The notes beneath the pieces were generated by a model. That model did no database searches. It was not told the origin of the DNA and saw nothing but the letters and a program-made list of their open reading frames with translations. Positions 31,133 to 33,160 of a stretch of 33,160 bases of DNA are shown piece by piece. The position numbers and the translations under genes were made by a program. Origin of the DNA: Flavobacteriales bacterium (GTDB taxonomy: Bacteria > Bacteroidota > Bacteroidia > Flavobacteriales_D > Crocinitomicaceae); the NCBI GenBank assembly GCA_947476955.1, contig CANJSS010000017.1:1-33160 (forward strand), given 5' to 3'. Numbering within the stretch: position 1 is the first letter of the stretch; each line of letters starts with the position of its first letter.

Positions 31133-31609
31133 ATGAAGTCGGAGTGTAAATACTCTTTTTTGGAAGCCAAAGCAAAATTAGAAGCGCTTTGTGCATACCA
31201 AGAACGCTGTCAGTTTGAGATAGATCAAAAACTTATTTTGTGGGGTTTTTTTCTTGAAGACCGACAGCAACTAATTTCTGACCTTATTTCCAATCGATTT
31301 TTAGATGAAGAACGTTATGCATCTGCGTATGTTTCTGGTAAGTTTCGAATTAAAAAATGGGGAAGAATCAAAATTAAAAGTTACCTCGCTCAAAAACACA
31401 TTTCCAACTACTCAATTCAAAAAGCGTTGAAGGAAATTGATAGCGAAGAATACTGGCAAACACTTGTTCAGCTCGCAAATAAGAAAGCTCAGGAACTTAT
31501 TCTCGTAAAAAATTCATGGGACAAACAATCTAAAATAATGCGTTATCTACAATCCAAAGGATACGAAAGTGATCTAATTAGAGATGCGGTCGAAAATACT
31601 GCTCTATAG
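31133..31609 (+). CDS. recX: RecX-family regulatory protein
   Basis: A 158-residue all-helical protein. The typical RecX stretch is FLDEERYASAYVSGKFRIKK followed by WGRIKIKSYLAQKHIS (about 61-97), then helices with EIDSEEYWQTL and a terminal YLQSKGYESDLIRDAV repeat. RecX inhibits RecA filaments. Here it is separated by one base from rng rather than lying beside recA, so expression with RNase G is likely. No recA in the window. Confidence 0.85.
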   Translation: MKSECKYSFLEAKAKLEALCAYQERCQFEIDQKLILWGFFLEDRQQLISDLISNRFLDEERYASAYVSGKFRIKKWGRIKIKSYLAQKHISNYSIQKALKEIDSEEYWQTLVQLANKKAQELILVKNSWDKQSKIMRYLQSKGYESDLIRDAVENTAL

Positions 31610-31647
31610 AACTTTTATTATTTCACGGTATAAATTGAAGTAGTTTA

Positions 31648-33027
31648 TTAGTGAACGATAAACTTTTTTGTACTCGTAATTGTTTCCTGCAAATAATTAG
31701 TGTAAGTAATTTTCACGAGATAAATACCTGCGGAATTAGGTGTTTTAACTGAAATGAATGTTTTATTTTTAGCCATTTCGGATTGAATAATTTTGCCATT
31801 TTCAGAATAGATAGAAACTGTGAATTCTCCAATAGCATCATCCATAGAGCGCACGATAATTTGCTTTCCTTTTTCTGCAGGATTTGGATACAACGAAAAA
31901 TCCTTTGAAGCAGGATTTAAAAAAATAGTTTGGTCGAAGTGGAAAAGGAATAAGCCATTTTGTCGATCGGAAATAATTAATCTTCCGCTGGAATAATTAG
32001 AAAAAACGCCCCATGCGCCATTCATTTTAAAAAAGTTTTCGGTCGGATAAGTATCAAAACTTGCAATTTCATTTGGAACGTTTCTGATATCAAAAATGCG
32101 CAATCCTTCATTGTAATAAGCCACAAAAGCAAATTCATTTGTTATCATTATATTGTGTGGAATGCTGTTGTTCTCATAATTAGTTCCGAAGAAATTTTCA
32201 ACTTGAATGGTGTAATCTAAAGCAATAGAACATTTTTTTAACCTTTTTCCGTTAGTTTCATCACCGAAAATGTATGTTTTTCCGTCTGGGCTCAACCAAC
32301 CTTGATGATTATATCCTTGGTCTTGGTAAAAAAGCAGGTTACTTGCATACGTTGGTGCGGATGGAACTGTGAAATCATAAACCCGCAATCCATTTTCGCC
32401 ACAATTTAAAATCGCAATATTATTCCGAACATATATATCGTGAACTTCTGGTATGTCTGAAGGACCTTGCCAAAGTAAAACAGGATTAATTGGATTTAAA
32501 AGAGAAAAAACACGCAAAGGAACAAGCGAATTTGCAATCCCATCGACTATTGGAGTTACCAAGCAAGCATATAATAGGGCGTTTGTTGTATCAATAAATA
32601 AATTATGAACTTTTCCGAAATTGGCATCTTGAATATCTGCAACTTTCACGACTGAATCTGGTAAGTACGATAAATCAATTATTTGCATACTGCTATTTCC
32701 TTCATCACAAATGGAATAGGCGTAATTTCCAAAAGTTTTGAACTCGCGATGAATTACTTGTGAAGAATTGAATTTTCCTTCAATAAATCCGCAAGGTTTA
32801 AGTTTGTTTGTTTCATCCAACTGAAAAAAATGCGTTCCTTCCGTCGAGCCAATAATTGCATATTCCTTATCGCCTTGCGTGAAGCCCCAGCAACCGCTAT
32901 AGCGCACAAGACTTGTGTTCGTTATAAGTGAATCTTCCGACCAATTATCAAGAAATGTAATGTTTTTTTGCTCCTGCGAATGAACAAGCATAGCATAAAA
33001 AAAACACAAAAATAAAATACGTTCCAC
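31648..33027 (-). CDS. Secreted LVIVD/choice-of-anchor-B protein with T9SS sorting domain
   Basis: A 459-residue protein from a GTG start, with a signal peptide (about residues 1-17, ending in VHSQ). The body (about 20-375) is a beta-propeller-like series of LVIVD-type repeats, for example MQIIDLSYLP, LRVYDFTVPSAP and LRIFDIRNVP, with HDIYVRNNIAIL. This matches the choice-of-anchor-B family. The C terminus (about 378-459) is a type A T9SS sorting domain: FSLYPNPAEKG, then EFTVSIYSENGKII and GIYLVKI, ending in a basic strand. It is therefore probable cargo of the secretion system encoded earlier in the window. Confidence 0.85.
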   Translation of the reverse strand: MERILFLCFFYAMLVHSQEQKNITFLDNWSEDSLITNTSLVRYSGCWGFTQGDKEYAIIGSTEGTHFFQLDETNKLKPCGFIEGKFNSSQVIHREFKTFGNYAYSICDEGNSSMQIIDLSYLPDSVVKVADIQDANFGKVHNLFIDTTNALLYACLVTPIVDGIANSLVPLRVFSLLNPINPVLLWQGPSDIPEVHDIYVRNNIAILNCGENGLRVYDFTVPSAPTYASNLLFYQDQGYNHQGWLSPDGKTYIFGDETNGKRLKKCSIALDYTIQVENFFGTNYENNSIPHNIMITNEFAFVAYYNEGLRIFDIRNVPNEIASFDTYPTENFFKMNGAWGVFSNYSSGRLIISDRQNGLFLFHFDQTIFLNPASKDFSLYPNPAEKGKQIIVRSMDDAIGEFTVSIYSENGKIIQSEMAKNKTFISVKTPNSAGIYLVKITYTNYLQETITSTKKFIVH

Positions 33028-33045
33028 TCAGAAATATTAGATATA

Positions 33046-33053
33046 CAAAGATA
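33046..33053 (-). promoter_or_regulatory. -7 box TATCTTTG of the LVIVD/T9SS cargo gene
   Basis: A perfect TAnnTTTG on the minus strand, 18 bases before the GTG at 33027. This supports the GTG start over a later ATG. Confidence 0.55.
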
Positions 33054-33104
33054 AAACAATAGCATGATTTAAGTTAAATTAACTTTTGATAAATTATAAT
33101 TAAC

Positions 33105-33112
33105 TATTTTTG
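33105..33112 (+). promoter_or_regulatory. -7 box TATTTTTG of the gene at the right edge
   Basis: It matches TAnnTTTG; TTTG at 33085-33088 lies 16 bases upstream as a possible -33 element, and the GTG start is 19 bases downstream. Confidence 0.45.
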
Positions 33113-33131
33113 TTTTATAAATACCTGTTAA

Positions 33132-33160
33132 GTGTCAGATTCAGTAATTATTATTCCAAC
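33132..33160 (+). CDS. Start of a polyprenol-phosphate mannosyltransferase-like (GT2) gene (partial)
   Basis: From a GTG start the nine complete codons read MSDSVIIIP, followed by a partial Thr codon, and run off the window. MSDxxVIIPTYNE is the usual opening of Bacteroidota family-2 glycosyltransferases annotated as polyprenol monophosphomannose synthase. With so few residues this is recognition of a start pattern, not proof; the promoter box upstream supports a gene start here. Confidence 0.5.

Overview
The window is a compact, AT-rich bacterial chromosome segment from the phylum Bacteroidota, very probably order Flavobacteriales. The evidence is a porP-gldK-gldL-gldM-gldN type IX secretion (T9SS) operon, separate gldB-gldC and gldE-gldD gliding loci, a secreted protein with a T9SS C-terminal sorting domain, promoters of the Bacteroidota type (TAnnTTTG -7 boxes), and start sites without Shine-Dalgarno sequences. 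Genus is not determinable by eye; a Fluviicola/Crocinitomicaceae-like organism is only a guess. There are no tRNA or rRNA genes, insertion sequences, prophage genes or CRISPR arrays. No gene-free stretch exceeds 300 bases; the longest is about 240 bases at 54-296.

Layout. 1-53: Lys/Ala tail of a gene read from the left (probably topA), then a terminator. 297-8092: an arginase-fold protein that has lost several metal ligands, then porP-gldK-L-M-N, the T9SS motor and periplasmic ring, closed by a terminator. 8188-11297: ABC-F ATPase, a small basic lipoprotein, a Rieske-like lipoprotein and an adrenodoxin-type ferredoxin. 11317-16022 (minus strand): an envelope operon of barrel protein, nadE, secreted M48 metalloprotease and second barrel-like protein. 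16064-18250: gldB, gldC and a DUF2797 protein, read divergently. 18322-21140: trmB convergent with the minus-strand clpP and clpX. 21271-22984: glycosyltransferase and a DUF5715 M15-like protein. 23076-28918 (minus strand): OmpA/TPR lipoprotein, then mutY, ssb, gldE, gldD and folK. 28934-31609: HU, a 30-residue AURKAIP1/COX24-type protein, RNase E/G and RecX-like. 31648-33160: a T9SS cargo protein and the first codons of a polyprenol-phosphate mannosyltransferase-like gene.

How it works together. GldL and GldM form the proton-driven motor, GldK and GldN the periplasmic ring, and PorP an outer-membrane partner; GldB, GldC, GldD and GldE are accessory gliding/T9SS proteins; the product at 31648-33027 is likely cargo. 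The M48 protease, two barrel-like proteins and the OmpA/TPR lipoprotein suggest envelope maintenance. The rest is housekeeping: tRNA modification, ClpXP, folate and NAD synthesis, DNA repair and RNA decay.

I see no wholly new multi-gene system. The best leads are the degenerate arginase-fold protein beside the T9SS operon, several promoters so close to their start codons that leaderless mRNAs are expected, a -7 box fused to a terminator hairpin before the tiny basic gene, a terminator-like hairpin between clpP and clpX, and the DUF2797 protein with GIY-YIG-like residues translationally coupled to gldC.
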